From NCBI GenBank assembly GCA_945913025.1, contig CAMECJ010000001.1:62001-126000 (forward strand): DNA of 64,000 nucleotides, read 5' to 3'. The stretch's first letter is position 1, and each line of letters begins with the position of its first letter. This DNA is from an uncultured Elusimicrobia bacterium. Lineage in GTDB: Bacteria > Elusimicrobiota > Elusimicrobia > Elusimicrobiales > Elusimicrobiaceae. The notes beneath the pieces are model-generated. The model saw only the letters and a program-made list of their open reading frames with translations. It did not search any database and was not told the origin of the DNA. Position numbers and translations under genes: made by a program. Of the stretch, positions 20,219 to 29,479 are shown in pieces.

Positions 20219-22159
20219 ATGTTTATTGAGAAAGCAAAGCAACTTATTGATTCGCACGATGTTGTTTCGTTTGATATTTTTGACACGCTTCTTATCCGTC
20301 CGTATTTACGTCCGGCGGATTTGTTTGTTCATTTGGAAAAACTTTTCAAAATTCCGTCTTTTGCCAAACACCGCGCGGCGGCCGAAACGCGCGCCCGCCA
20401 AAAATACGCCCATTTGGAAGATATTACCCTGGATGAAATTTATGACGAACTTTCCGGCGCGGAAGCATCATTAAAAGCGGAGGAATTGGCCCTGGAACGC
20501 CAAACCCTGCAGGCCAACCCTGATATGCTGGAAGTATTTAATTATGCCAAAGCGCAAGGCAAGCGGATTTTTGTAATTTCCGATATGTATTTGCCGGAAA
20601 AATTCTTGGCGGACGTACTGGCCGAAAAAGGCTTTGCCGGGATAGAAAAAGTATACGTTTCCAACGGGCCGCGTAAACTAAAAGCCACCGGCAAGTTATA
20701 CGCCCACGTATTGCAGGACGCCCAATTATCCCCCTCCCGCGTGCTGCATATCGGCGATAACGAAAAGTCGGACGTCCGCCGCGCGCGCGAAGCGGGTATG
20801 GATGCTTTGTTGTATACTCCGCTTAAGGAACAGTTCTTTAAGGCTTTTCCGTCGGAACGTAAATTTTGGCGCGCAAATCCGTCTTTTGAAGCGTCCGTCG
20901 TGCTGGGCGTACTGGCGTTGGCGTGGCAGAAGGAAATGCGTTCGTCCGCGCGGCCCGGTTATTTTTTCCGTCTGGGCTACCGCATCGGCGGAGCGACATC
21001 GTACGGTTTCGCCCGCTGGATTGAAAAACAGGCGAAAGAAAACCATACGCCTAATTTGCTTTTCGCCGCGCGGGACGGATATACGCTGGCGCGCGTATTT
21101 GAAACCTTCAAAAACCCCGATATTTCTTCCGGCTATATTTACGCGCTGCGTTTTTTAAACCGCATTTGCCGCTTGGATTACCATAAAGGTTCGCAGGACC
21201 AGACGCAGGCGGTTATCAATCATTTTAAGAATAAATCGCCAGAATTGGCAGCCGTAACGCCGGAAAAGCCGTTATCCGCGCAGGAGGGACACGCGTTTAT
21301 CCAAAAATATATACACCTCATTCGCCCATTGGCGGAAGAGGAGTTTGCAAATTATAAAAAATACCTCGCGGGCTACATCAAACACGCGGGAGATGTGGGA
21401 ATTGTGGATAGTATTACGTTTTCGTTTTCGGCCCAAAAATTGATTGAAGCTGTGCTGGGGAAAGAGAGTGTCGTGGGATATTACTGGTCGGTCATACCTT
21501 CGTCTGCCAGTACCGCGTACCGTTATGAGCATTTTCTGCCGGAAACAGACCGCATAGAGGACAGCCGCGTTTTCACCCACCGTTGGGATTTTATGGAATT
21601 TCTGTTTACTGCGCCGGAACCGCCTGTTAAAAACATTACGGCAAAAGGAGAGGCGGTGCATGCGCCGCACGTGCCGCCGGAAGAAGAACGCCGGATTGCC
21701 GCCTACCGGGTACTCTCTGACGGAATGACCGCGTTCGCAGAGGATGTTTACCGTATTTTTGGCAGGAAGGACATCTTTTTGACAGCCCCCTTCTTAATCA
21801 ACTGGCTGAACTGGTTTTTCCTGCACCCGACGAAAGAAGACACACGGCAGATGGCCGCTATTTTTCACGCGAGCGACACCAACCACCAAACCTATGTGCC
21901 GCTGCTCAGCTACCGCCCGACTGCGCGGGAAGCGTGGGGCAATTTAAAAGAGTTCATTCACTTTGCGCGCCGTGCGTATTGGAAAACGCCCGTACAGTTT
22001 TTGCTGACGCACGTATTTTCGCCGCTTGCGGTACGCAAACGCGGGTGGAGAAATGTGGAAGTGATTTTCTTCCCCCGCCTGCGCAAACGCTATGCCTGCC
22101 TGGGCGTGGAAACAGAACGCGTGTCCTGGAAGATATCCTGGGGCCGGCGCGGCGATTAA
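20219..22159 (+). CDS. Large HAD-superfamily hydrolase-like protein (COG5610-type)
   Basis: VVSFDIFDTLLIRPYLRPADLF; IFVISDMYLP; VLHIGDNEKSDVRRAREAGM. Confidence 0.8.
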   Translation: MFIEKAKQLIDSHDVVSFDIFDTLLIRPYLRPADLFVHLEKLFKIPSFAKHRAAAETRARQKYAHLEDITLDEIYDELSGAEASLKAEELALERQTLQANPDMLEVFNYAKAQGKRIFVISDMYLPEKFLADVLAEKGFAGIEKVYVSNGPRKLKATGKLYAHVLQDAQLSPSRVLHIGDNEKSDVRRAREAGMDALLYTPLKEQFFKAFPSERKFWRANPSFEASVVLGVLALAWQKEMRSSARPGYFFRLGYRIGGATSYGFARWIEKQAKENHTPNLLFAARDGYTLARVFETFKNPDISSGYIYALRFLNRICRLDYHKGSQDQTQAVINHFKNKSPELAAVTPEKPLSAQEGHAFIQKYIHLIRPLAEEEFANYKKYLAGYIKHAGDVGIVDSITFSFSAQKLIEAVLGKESVVGYYWSVIPSSASTAYRYEHFLPETDRIEDSRVFTHRWDFMEFLFTAPEPPVKNITAKGEAVHAPHVPPEEERRIAAYRVLSDGMTAFAEDVYRIFGRKDIFLTAPFLINWLNWFFLHPTKEDTRQMAAIFHASDTNHQTYVPLLSYRPTAREAWGNLKEFIHFARRAYWKTPVQFLLTHVFSPLAVRKRGWRNVEVIFFPRLRKRYACLGVETERVSWKISWGRRGD

Positions 22160-22218
22160 GCGGCTGTTGTAGACGGCACAATTTCCGAAGCGTGTTTTCG
22201 TAGAGGACTGTTTATGTG

Positions 22219-23409
22219 CTATAAACGCTGTTTGACGTGTTCAAACACCGTTTGCGGCGTAATGGCCGCCAGGCATTGTTCGGTGGGCGGAAGCCCGAGC
22301 AGGCAGGTGGTCATCCAATTTTTGCTGATGTTCATGCACCCGCCGCAAACGGGTGCGGAAATGTTTACGTTGCGCGCATAGCCAAAGTAGCTTTCTAGGG
22401 TCGGCCCGAACAGAACCACGCTTTTGGTGGATGTTAAGTTGGCAAGCTGCACCATACCGCTTTCCCCGTCTACGTGTAAAAGGGCGTTATCCAAAATATA
22501 CGGCAAATCGGCTACGGCGGTTTTGCCCACCAAGCTGATGTCGGCAAAGTCAAAAATTTGGCTTTTGTTTCCTCCCAGCTGAACTACTTTTATATTTGGG
22601 AACGCGGCTTTAAATAAGCGTACAAATTCCCGCCAGTTTTCCCGCGGCCAGCAGCGGGTGGGGTGGCCGAGCGACGTGTCCGTATTCGTGTTAATTCCGT
22701 CGTGAATGGTGATGTATTTTAGGCCGGAAAGACCCAGTTTTTCCAGCGTTTCCCGGGCTTTTTCGGCGGAAAGATTGATTTCCGCGCGGTCGTTTTGGCC
22801 CACTTCCAGGCCCGTAAACCAGCCTAAATTTTGCACGCGCGAACCGCCGTGGGCTACGGCGATTTGCGCCAGGGTTCCGTCCAAATACGGCGTGTAAAGC
22901 GCAAAATCCTTAAAACAGTTTTGCACCTCAAGGCCGCGTTCCAAAGCGGGGATAAAATCGGGTACCAGTTTTTCAAGGCGGGCGCGGTCGACATAATCAA
23001 ACATCAACAGGTGGCAGCCGGAGATGACAAGGTCGTAATCTTCGGGGCGGTAGCGGCGGTCCTGAAAACGGCTGATAAGTCCGTCCGAAAAAATCATGTC
23101 CGCCACGGCTTTGCTGTCGAAACAAAACGAAATTTCCGCCTGGGGCAGGGTTTCGCGCAGTTTTTTGATAAAAACGCGCGTCATCGCCACATCCCCAATT
23201 CCCCCTTTAATGTGTACGAGTATGCGCAGAACGTCCGTTTTGGGTTCCCGGTGCGGGTAAAACAGACGTTTGACGGCCGTTTTAAAATGTTTGCGCCGCT
23301 GTGTAAACGCCATCGCCCAGCGCACGGGCGCGCTGTCGTGCGCGGCGGCGCGGACCAGTTCCCCTGCCCGAAGGCCCGCTAATTTAAAAGAAGAAAGGTT
23401 TTTTATCAT
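22219..23409 (-). CDS. Glycosyltransferase family 9 (heptosyltransferase-like)
   Basis: ILVHIKGGIGDVAMTRVFIKKLRETLPQAEISF; HVDGESGMVQLANLTSTKSVVLFGPT. Confidence 0.82.
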   Translation of the reverse strand: MIKNLSSFKLAGLRAGELVRAAAHDSAPVRWAMAFTQRRKHFKTAVKRLFYPHREPKTDVLRILVHIKGGIGDVAMTRVFIKKLRETLPQAEISFCFDSKAVADMIFSDGLISRFQDRRYRPEDYDLVISGCHLLMFDYVDRARLEKLVPDFIPALERGLEVQNCFKDFALYTPYLDGTLAQIAVAHGGSRVQNLGWFTGLEVGQNDRAEINLSAEKARETLEKLGLSGLKYITIHDGINTNTDTSLGHPTRCWPRENWREFVRLFKAAFPNIKVVQLGGNKSQIFDFADISLVGKTAVADLPYILDNALLHVDGESGMVQLANLTSTKSVVLFGPTLESYFGYARNVNISAPVCGGCMNISKNWMTTCLLGLPPTEQCLAAITPQTVFEHVKQRL

Positions 23410-23467
23410 CGGAATTTTCCCCTCAATTATGTTATAATTCTAGCATATTACTCTTGGCGGAGGATAT

Positions 23468-24430
23468 ATGCATAAGGATTATGCCATCTTTTTTGCGACA
23501 AACCGGCGTTTCTTTTTTTCTTTGGCCGTTTGCTTGCTCAGTTTAAAGAAAAACTCTCCCAAAATCTGTCAAAAAGCGGATATTTTGGTTTATCATCAAG
23601 GGCTGACTGCTGATGACCAGACGTTTTTAAACAAAATTCTCCCCTGCAAATTTACGGAATATCGTTTTGCCGTGGATACGGATTTTGAAAACGTCAATTT
23701 CAAAAAATTTACCCAACTTACTTTTGCCCGCTACGAAATTTTTGATCTCTTGGCCCATTATAAAAAAGTGCTGTACGTTGACGTGGACGTTATGATTGGC
23801 GGCGAACTGGATTATATTTTTGAAAACTACGGTAACAAGAGCGGCATCGCCATGTGCAAAGATACGCAGAAAGGCCTGACGCTGATTACCAAAAATTTTG
23901 TGAACCCTCTCCCCCAGTACGATATGACCGTCCCCTGCTACAATGCGGGCGTAACGCTGTTTTGCAATAATTTGAAAGACCGCGAAAAACTGCGTATGTG
24001 GTGTTACCGCAAAACGGCTGAGTGGCTGGAAAATTTGGTCTGTCCGGACCAGGGCGTCGTAAACGTGATGATTCAGGAGTTTGGGATTCCCATGGAAGTG
24101 CTGCCGGACATTTGCAACTGCCTTCCTTCCAACCCCAAATACTTGGATAAAAACCGCAAAGACGTGCTGATTTACCACTGTGCTGGCGGCGGCGTGCGGT
24201 TTTGGACGTACACCTGGAACGCTCCCTGGCAGGAATTATATGCCGAGTATTTAAAAATGGGCGGCGAACCGCATACGGATACGGAACACGGGTGGCTAAA
24301 GCTGATTAAAAAGTATAACTTGGGCGGCCTGGACTTTTTTGACCGATCGCCGGACCCGAAAATGCACCCCGTGCGCTTTTTAAAATACCTGGTGTTGTGG
24401 CCGTATAAGTATTTGACGCGCAGCAAATAA
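23468..24430 (+). CDS. Glycosyltransferase family 8-like
   Basis: IFFATNRRFFFSLAVCLLSL; YKKVLYVDVDVMIGGELDYIF; YNAGVTLF; CPDQGVVNV. Confidence 0.85.
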   Translation: MHKDYAIFFATNRRFFFSLAVCLLSLKKNSPKICQKADILVYHQGLTADDQTFLNKILPCKFTEYRFAVDTDFENVNFKKFTQLTFARYEIFDLLAHYKKVLYVDVDVMIGGELDYIFENYGNKSGIAMCKDTQKGLTLITKNFVNPLPQYDMTVPCYNAGVTLFCNNLKDREKLRMWCYRKTAEWLENLVCPDQGVVNVMIQEFGIPMEVLPDICNCLPSNPKYLDKNRKDVLIYHCAGGGVRFWTYTWNAPWQELYAEYLKMGGEPHTDTEHGWLKLIKKYNLGGLDFFDRSPDPKMHPVRFLKYLVLWPYKYLTRSK

Positions 24431-24571
24431 AAAGAGTTTTTCAAAAAGTGCCCCGGGCGGATTATTCCTCTCGGGGGGCACTCGTATAAAAAATAAAAAG
24501 TCAGCCTGTAAAGTCTTTATACGGGATCTCATCCCATTTAATAACAGCCGATTCCGGATTACAGCCTTCCG

Positions 24572-24632
24572 GAATGACGTAAGAAGGTGCCGCTCGGAAA
24601 TGACGTAAGAAGCCTCCGCTCGGAAATGACGC
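24572..24632. repeat. Short tandem repeat, 26-bp period, ~2.3 copies
   Basis: GAATGACGTAAGAAGGTGCCGCTCGG / AAATGACGTAAGAAGCCTCCGCTCGG / AAATGACG. Confidence 0.8.
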
Positions 24633-24690
24633 GGGGAGAAAGAACCCCATAATGACAACTCAACCCAATAATCAACTGCCAAATGCTAAC

Positions 24691-25174
24691 TTAAAATCCC
24701 ATACTTTTGCATAACCCTGAAATTTTACTGCTACACTCCGTTTTGCCCGGATTTGCGGAATTGTCCAACCAAACAATATATTTGGAAATTGCCTGCTGAT
24801 CTAGTGGGGTGGTATTCATATTTTTGCCGTTGTCGGGAATACCGTGCGTATCCCAAAATACTAAATCGGCGTGTACATCAGCAAACATATCTACAGCAAA
24901 TTTATCGCACCATAACATATAACGCCCCCCCCCCGTCTGTACAGCCAGGATATTCAATATCCAATTCGCTCCAGTAGTTGGGATAATTCCCGTTAGCCAT
25001 ATAATACACTTCCATAGCGTCTTTGAGTGATTTTGCGGCAGTTTGCAACTGCGTAAACCGGCTTTTGGCTACGGCTTTTTGATATTGCGGTAATGCGACG
25101 GCGGATAATATGCCGATAATCAGTACAACAACCAATAATTCGATAAGGGTAAAGCCCTGTTTTGTGTATTGCAT
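24691..25174 (-). pseudogene. Type IV pilin-like gene interrupted by frameshift at a G10 tract (possible phase-variable gene)
   Basis: N-terminal part [35 protein letters not shown]...DIEYPGCTDGGG in one frame (ORF to 24902); continuation RYMLWCDKFAVDMFADVH...TECSSKISGLCKSMGF in the next frame (ORF 24691..24957). Break at plus-strand C10, 24925-24934. Confidence 0.85.
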
Positions 25175-25199
25175 AGTGTTCTCCTGTATATCTGTTTTG

Positions 25200-25420
25200 G
25201 GAAAACACGATGCAAAAAACGGCCGTCCAGTGCCAAGGCTTATCAGGGCTTGACAAAAAACAGCCGTAGTTCCTTGCCATATAAAATGGCAAGGAACATT
25301 CGGCACAACGCAATCGGGTAATTAGTCCGTTTGCGTTGTGCCTAAAACGACCGTTTTTGGACCTGATAAGCTCTTTAGTTTCCTAAAGACCTCCTATTCT
25401 GCATAGGATTCCAAAAACAG
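25200..25420 (-). ncRNA. Structured pilin 5' leader RNA, copy 1 (unclassified)
   Basis: Upstream of pilin start 25174; pseudoknot-forming helices and hairpins conserved with compensatory changes relative to 37682-37883. Confidence 0.75.
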
Positions 25421-25497
25421 ATTAAATTGTAGTGTGCCTACGACTTAAACCTTTCTATAAAGGCTTCTTATTATATCATATTTGTATATAAAAAATA

Positions 25498-25531
25498 ACC
25501 ACGGCGGACTTGTAAAAGTCTGCCGTGGTTG
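25498..25531. terminator. Rho-independent-type hairpin downstream of pfp
   Basis: AACCACGGCGGACTTGTAAAAGTCTGCCGTGGTT. Confidence 0.6.
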
Positions 25532-25546
25532 GGTATTAAAAACAAC

Positions 25547-27241
25547 TTATTTTACTTTTTTGCCTTGTTCAAGCATTAAGGTATACGTTGTCATATCCGT
25601 TACTTCCGCAGGGCCGAAGAACTGAATCGGGCCAGGGAATACATACAAGTCCAGCTCCGCCCAAGCGGCGCGGTTCTTGGCGAGGTGCTTAAACGGTTCG
25701 CCTTTGAGTTCCACCAACGCTTTTTTGATGACCGGTTTTTCTTTGCCTTTGCGGCGTTCAATGTTCATCATCATCGTCAGCGGAATACCTCCGCATTCCC
25801 AGTCTTGCGCCTTTTTGGTCAGTTTGCGCACGGACGAGAGATAACCGCTGCATTTGTTGAGCGCCAGTACGGCGGCGTTGTAACCGAGCGCGTAGGTGTA
25901 GTTGGCGTCAAAGGTGGAAGGTACGCCGCAGCGGCCTTCGTAACCGAAGAAGTGCGTAATAGCGGAGAATTTACCGTCGTATTTTCCGGCTTTCTTCATT
26001 TCGGCAAGCTGCGTGCGGAGCATTTCCACCAACAGTTTTTCGGTTTCAATGAGCGAAACCTGTACGTTGCCGTGCGGATCGCGGTCGAGCATCAGCTGGG
26101 CGGCAATGCCTTCCGGCAGCGATTTCATTAGCGCAGCCAGTTTGGCGGGCAGAATGGAAAGGATAAATTCTTTCTTTTCCGCCACGGTGTTCATTTGGGA
26201 AAGTTTTTCTTCGTTGTCGGCCAAAGAATCGTTGAGCGCGCTGATGAGTTCTTTCATTTCCGGGATAAATTCAATCAATCCTTCCGGCACCAGCACCACG
26301 CCGAAGTTTTTGCCGGCTTTGGCGCGTTTGGCGATAAGCTGCGCAAGACCGTCGACCACTTGGGCCAAGGTCATCTTTTTGGCAAGGACTTCTTCGCCGA
26401 TGAGTACGGCGTTGGGGTGCGTTTTAAAGGCCACTTCCAACGTGATGTGGGACGCGCTTCTGCCCATCAAGCGCACGAAGTGCCAGTATTTGCGGGCGGA
26501 GTTGACGTCGCGCAGAATGTTGCCCACGAGTTCGGAATAAATTTTGGTGGCGGTATCAAAACCGAAAGAGGTTTCAATTTGTTTATTTTTCAGGTCGCCG
26601 TCGATGGTTTTCGGTACGCCGATGACGCTGATTTCCACGCCCTGTTGTTTTAAGTATTCCGCGATGACGCACGCGTTGGTGTTGGAGTCGTCCCCCCCCA
26701 CTACTACGAGCGCATCCATTTTGTTGGCGATTAAATTGTTTTTGGCCGCGGCAAGCTGTTCGTCCGTTTCGATTTTGGTGCGGCCGGATTGAATAAGGTC
26801 AAAACCGCCGGTATTGCGGTAGTCTTTCATCAAAGCCGGAGTAATTTCAATAAATTTATTGTCTACAATCCCGCTGGGACCGCCCAGGAAACCAAAAAGT
26901 TTATTTTTGGAATTGGCTTTTTTGAGTCCGTCCAACAGGCCGGCGATGACGTTATGCCCGCCCGGGGCTTGTCCGCCGGAGAGTACTACGCCCACGCGTA
27001 CGGCTTTTTTGCATACGGCGTTGTTGGCGCCTTTTACAAAAGTGATTTCGGGCAGTCCGTAAGTGTTGGGGAAGATTTTGCGGACGGTCGCCTGATCGGC
27101 CACGGATTTGGTGGCTTTGCCGAGTTTGGCTTTTACGGCGGCGGGACCTTTTTTTAGAATGTTGGGCAGCACGGGCTGAAATTTACCGCGGTGCTGTTGC
27201 AGCTGGGAACAAGCGCATTTTACGTTGTTTTTAGCGGGCAT
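25547..27241 (-). CDS. pfp: Diphosphate--fructose-6-phosphate 1-phosphotransferase (PPi-PFK)
   Basis: VVLSGGQAPGGHNVIAGLLDGLK; LVVVGGDDSNTNACVIAEYL; VIGVPKTIDGDLKN; MGRSASHITLEVAFKTHPN. Confidence 0.95.
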   Translation of the reverse strand: MPAKNNVKCACSQLQQHRGKFQPVLPNILKKGPAAVKAKLGKATKSVADQATVRKIFPNTYGLPEITFVKGANNAVCKKAVRVGVVLSGGQAPGGHNVIAGLLDGLKKANSKNKLFGFLGGPSGIVDNKFIEITPALMKDYRNTGGFDLIQSGRTKIETDEQLAAAKNNLIANKMDALVVVGGDDSNTNACVIAEYLKQQGVEISVIGVPKTIDGDLKNKQIETSFGFDTATKIYSELVGNILRDVNSARKYWHFVRLMGRSASHITLEVAFKTHPNAVLIGEEVLAKKMTLAQVVDGLAQLIAKRAKAGKNFGVVLVPEGLIEFIPEMKELISALNDSLADNEEKLSQMNTVAEKKEFILSILPAKLAALMKSLPEGIAAQLMLDRDPHGNVQVSLIETEKLLVEMLRTQLAEMKKAGKYDGKFSAITHFFGYEGRCGVPSTFDANYTYALGYNAAVLALNKCSGYLSSVRKLTKKAQDWECGGIPLTMMMNIERRKGKEKPVIKKALVELKGEPFKHLAKNRAAWAELDLYVFPGPIQFFGPAEVTDMTTYTLMLEQGKKVK

Positions 27242-27333
27242 AGTACCCCTCCTGTAAAGATAAAAACCTTATTTTTATTATACAAAATCCGCGCGTATAT
27301 CGTTTAGTCGTTTAAAAAAGCTATAATCAAACA

Positions 27334-29118
27334 ATGAGTATTCGAAATATCTTCTGGTTTTGCGTGTGTAATTTGCTCCTATGGTGCGCGGCTGCGCTCA
27401 TCTATTTTTATATAGGCGGATTTTGGCTTGACGTATCCGGCGTGCTTTTCGCTTTTTTCTCCATTACGGGGCAGCTGACGTTGTTTATGGCCGGTTTATT
27501 AACGCTTGTGCTTCCGTGGCGGATCATCGGTCCGCGCGCCGCTTTTTGGGCCGCGTGGGTGTGGGGTTCATTTTTTGCGTTCTTTTTTGCGTTGGATATT
27601 TTTATATATACACAATACCGTTTTCATATCAGTATGGCGATGCTGGAGTTGTTTTTCGGGCCGGCTGGGCGGGAGATTTTTGTTTTGCCCGCGTCAATGT
27701 ATGCAATGGTGGCCGCCGGCGCGCTTCTTTTGTCGGGCGTGGTGTTTGTGCTGGCGCGTTTGGCACGGAAAATTACGTGGGGAAAGAAAGCCGTCTGTGC
27801 GTCCGCCGCCGTTTTGGTGTGCTGTACGCTTGGGTATAACGGGTTGCACGCGTGGGGAAAATTTATGCAGGTGCCTTCCGTTTTGGCGCAGGTGTCTTAC
27901 TTGCCGTGGGCCAACCCGATGAGCGCCAACCGCCGCCTAAGAAAAATAGGTTTCGAGCCGAAAAACGAACCGTATTCGCTGCCTAAAGCGGGAACGCTAA
28001 ACTATCCGCTTCATCCGCTTGACTGCGCGCAGGGGAAACGCTTTAACATTCTGCTGATTTTGGTGGATTCTTGGCGCGCCGATTCCTTTTCGCCCGAGGT
28101 AATGCCTAATACGTACCGCCGCAGCCGCCGCGCGCTGCGTTTTACCGCTCATCTGGCCGGAGGAAATGCCACGGAAGCGGGTGTGTTTTCGCTGTTTTAT
28201 TCGCTGCCCCACGCCTATTGGAACGCGTTTTCCGGCGCGCGGATTGCCCCCGTATTTATCCGCCGCCTGCAGGAGGAAAATTATCAGCTGGGGATTTTTT
28301 CCAGTGCGCGGCTGAACAGTCCGGAATTTAATTCCAATATTTTTTCGTCCATACCGGATTTACGGCTAGGGTCTAAAGGCGTCACCAAAGTAGAGCGGGA
28401 TCGGGATTTACAGCAAGACTTTACCGCTTTTATCAAAACTCGGGACAAAACAAAACCTTTCTTCGGTTTTTTGTTCTATGATTCCCCGCACGGACAGATT
28501 TATCCTGAAGACGGAGAGGTGTTTAAACCGACGGCTGAAGAAATGAATTATTTGATGCTTACCAAACATACCGATCCCGCTCCGTATATGAACAATTACA
28601 AAAATTCGGTATATTTTATAGACGGTTTATTGGAACAGACTTTTGCGTTGCTTGAAAAGGAAGGGCTTGCAAAAGATACGATTGTGATTTTGACGGGCGA
28701 CCATGGGCAGGAAATTAACGATACGCGCAATAATTTCTGGGGCCACAACAGCAATTTTTCCAAGTGGCAGACGCACGTGCCTATGCTGGTGTGGTGGCCG
28801 GAAAAGGACGGCAAAGAACTGGCGTACCGTACCACACATTACGATGTGGTTCCTACGTTAATGTCCCAAGCGCTTTTTTGCACCAATCCGCCGGAGGATT
28901 ACGCCGCCGGACGGAGTTTGTTTGATGATTCTCCCCGTCCGTTTGTGATTATTTCAAGCTATAATAAAAAGGCCATACGGGAGGGCGACAAGCTTTCGGT
29001 TATCGACAATTACGGTTATTTGGAAAATTACGACGAGAATTACCAAAAAACGGAAACGGGTGTAAGTCCGCAGGCAATGGCGGAAGCGCTGAAAGTATTT
29101 TCCCGTTTTTATAAGTAG
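27334..29118 (+). CDS. Inner-membrane sulfatase-family protein, YejM/PbgA-like
   Basis: N-terminal multi-TM region, then ILLILVDSWRADSFSPEVMPNTYRRSR and VILTGDHGQEINDTRNNFWGHNSNFSKWQTHVPMLVWWP. Confidence 0.85.
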   Translation: MSIRNIFWFCVCNLLLWCAAALIYFYIGGFWLDVSGVLFAFFSITGQLTLFMAGLLTLVLPWRIIGPRAAFWAAWVWGSFFAFFFALDIFIYTQYRFHISMAMLELFFGPAGREIFVLPASMYAMVAAGALLLSGVVFVLARLARKITWGKKAVCASAAVLVCCTLGYNGLHAWGKFMQVPSVLAQVSYLPWANPMSANRRLRKIGFEPKNEPYSLPKAGTLNYPLHPLDCAQGKRFNILLILVDSWRADSFSPEVMPNTYRRSRRALRFTAHLAGGNATEAGVFSLFYSLPHAYWNAFSGARIAPVFIRRLQEENYQLGIFSSARLNSPEFNSNIFSSIPDLRLGSKGVTKVERDRDLQQDFTAFIKTRDKTKPFFGFLFYDSPHGQIYPEDGEVFKPTAEEMNYLMLTKHTDPAPYMNNYKNSVYFIDGLLEQTFALLEKEGLAKDTIVILTGDHGQEINDTRNNFWGHNSNFSKWQTHVPMLVWWPEKDGKELAYRTTHYDVVPTLMSQALFCTNPPEDYAAGRSLFDDSPRPFVIISSYNKKAIREGDKLSVIDNYGYLENYDENYQKTETGVSPQAMAEALKVFSRFYK

Positions 29119-29194
29119 TTTGGGGCGTAAGAATGCAAAATTTTTGAATGTTTGATTGTTTTTTTGTAGAATATAATATCAGATAAATGTTTTG

Positions 29195-29266
29195 GCCCCC
29201 ATAGCTCAATGGATAGAGCATCTGCCTTCTAAGCAGGGGATATAGGTTCGATTCCTATTGGGGGTA
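29195..29266 (+). tRNA. tRNA-Arg (anticodon TCT)
   Basis: Acceptor GCCCCCA/TGGGGGT; anticodon arm TCTGC-CTTCTAA-GCAGG; T arm ATAGG-TTCGATT-CCTAT. Confidence 0.93.
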
Positions 29267-29271
29267 AATAT

Positions 29272-29299
29272 AAAACCCGCTCTATCGAGCGGGTTTTTA
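29272..29299 (+). terminator. Rho-independent terminator after tRNA-Arg
   Basis: AAAACCCGCTCTATCGAGCGGGTTTTT. Confidence 0.85.
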
Positions 29300-29479
29300 T
29301 TTAGCTACAAAGAAATGCAAACTGCTTTGCGTTTCGGTAGGAATCGAAAGGAGGAGCGGTGTTTTTGTCCGCCCGTATAAATATGTTCTTCTGCTTTCTT
29401 GCAAGCCGAGGAAAATCCTGCTGGGCGTGTAAAGCCGCTAAAATGCTACAATAATTTATCTCATACAGGGAGCCGCTTT

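Noticed and set aside
24902-25306. Pilin start at 25306 as given by the ORF track
   Set aside because: SD AGGAG and the prepilin leader indicate start at 25174; the extension is the structured leader read through.
25200-25420. Interpretation of the pilin leader as a c-di-GMP-I, c-di-GMP-II, SAM, T-box or cobalamin riboswitch
   Set aside because: I looked for the hallmark conserved sequences of these classes from memory and did not find them on either strand; left as unclassified pending an Rfam search.
26013-26540. Antisense ORFs within pfp
   Set aside because: Shadow ORFs of a well-supported coding gene.
26692-26699. C8/G8 tract in pfp as a phase-variation site
   Set aside because: It encodes the conserved GGDD motif in the correct frame; gene intact and the tract is likely constrained by protein sequence.
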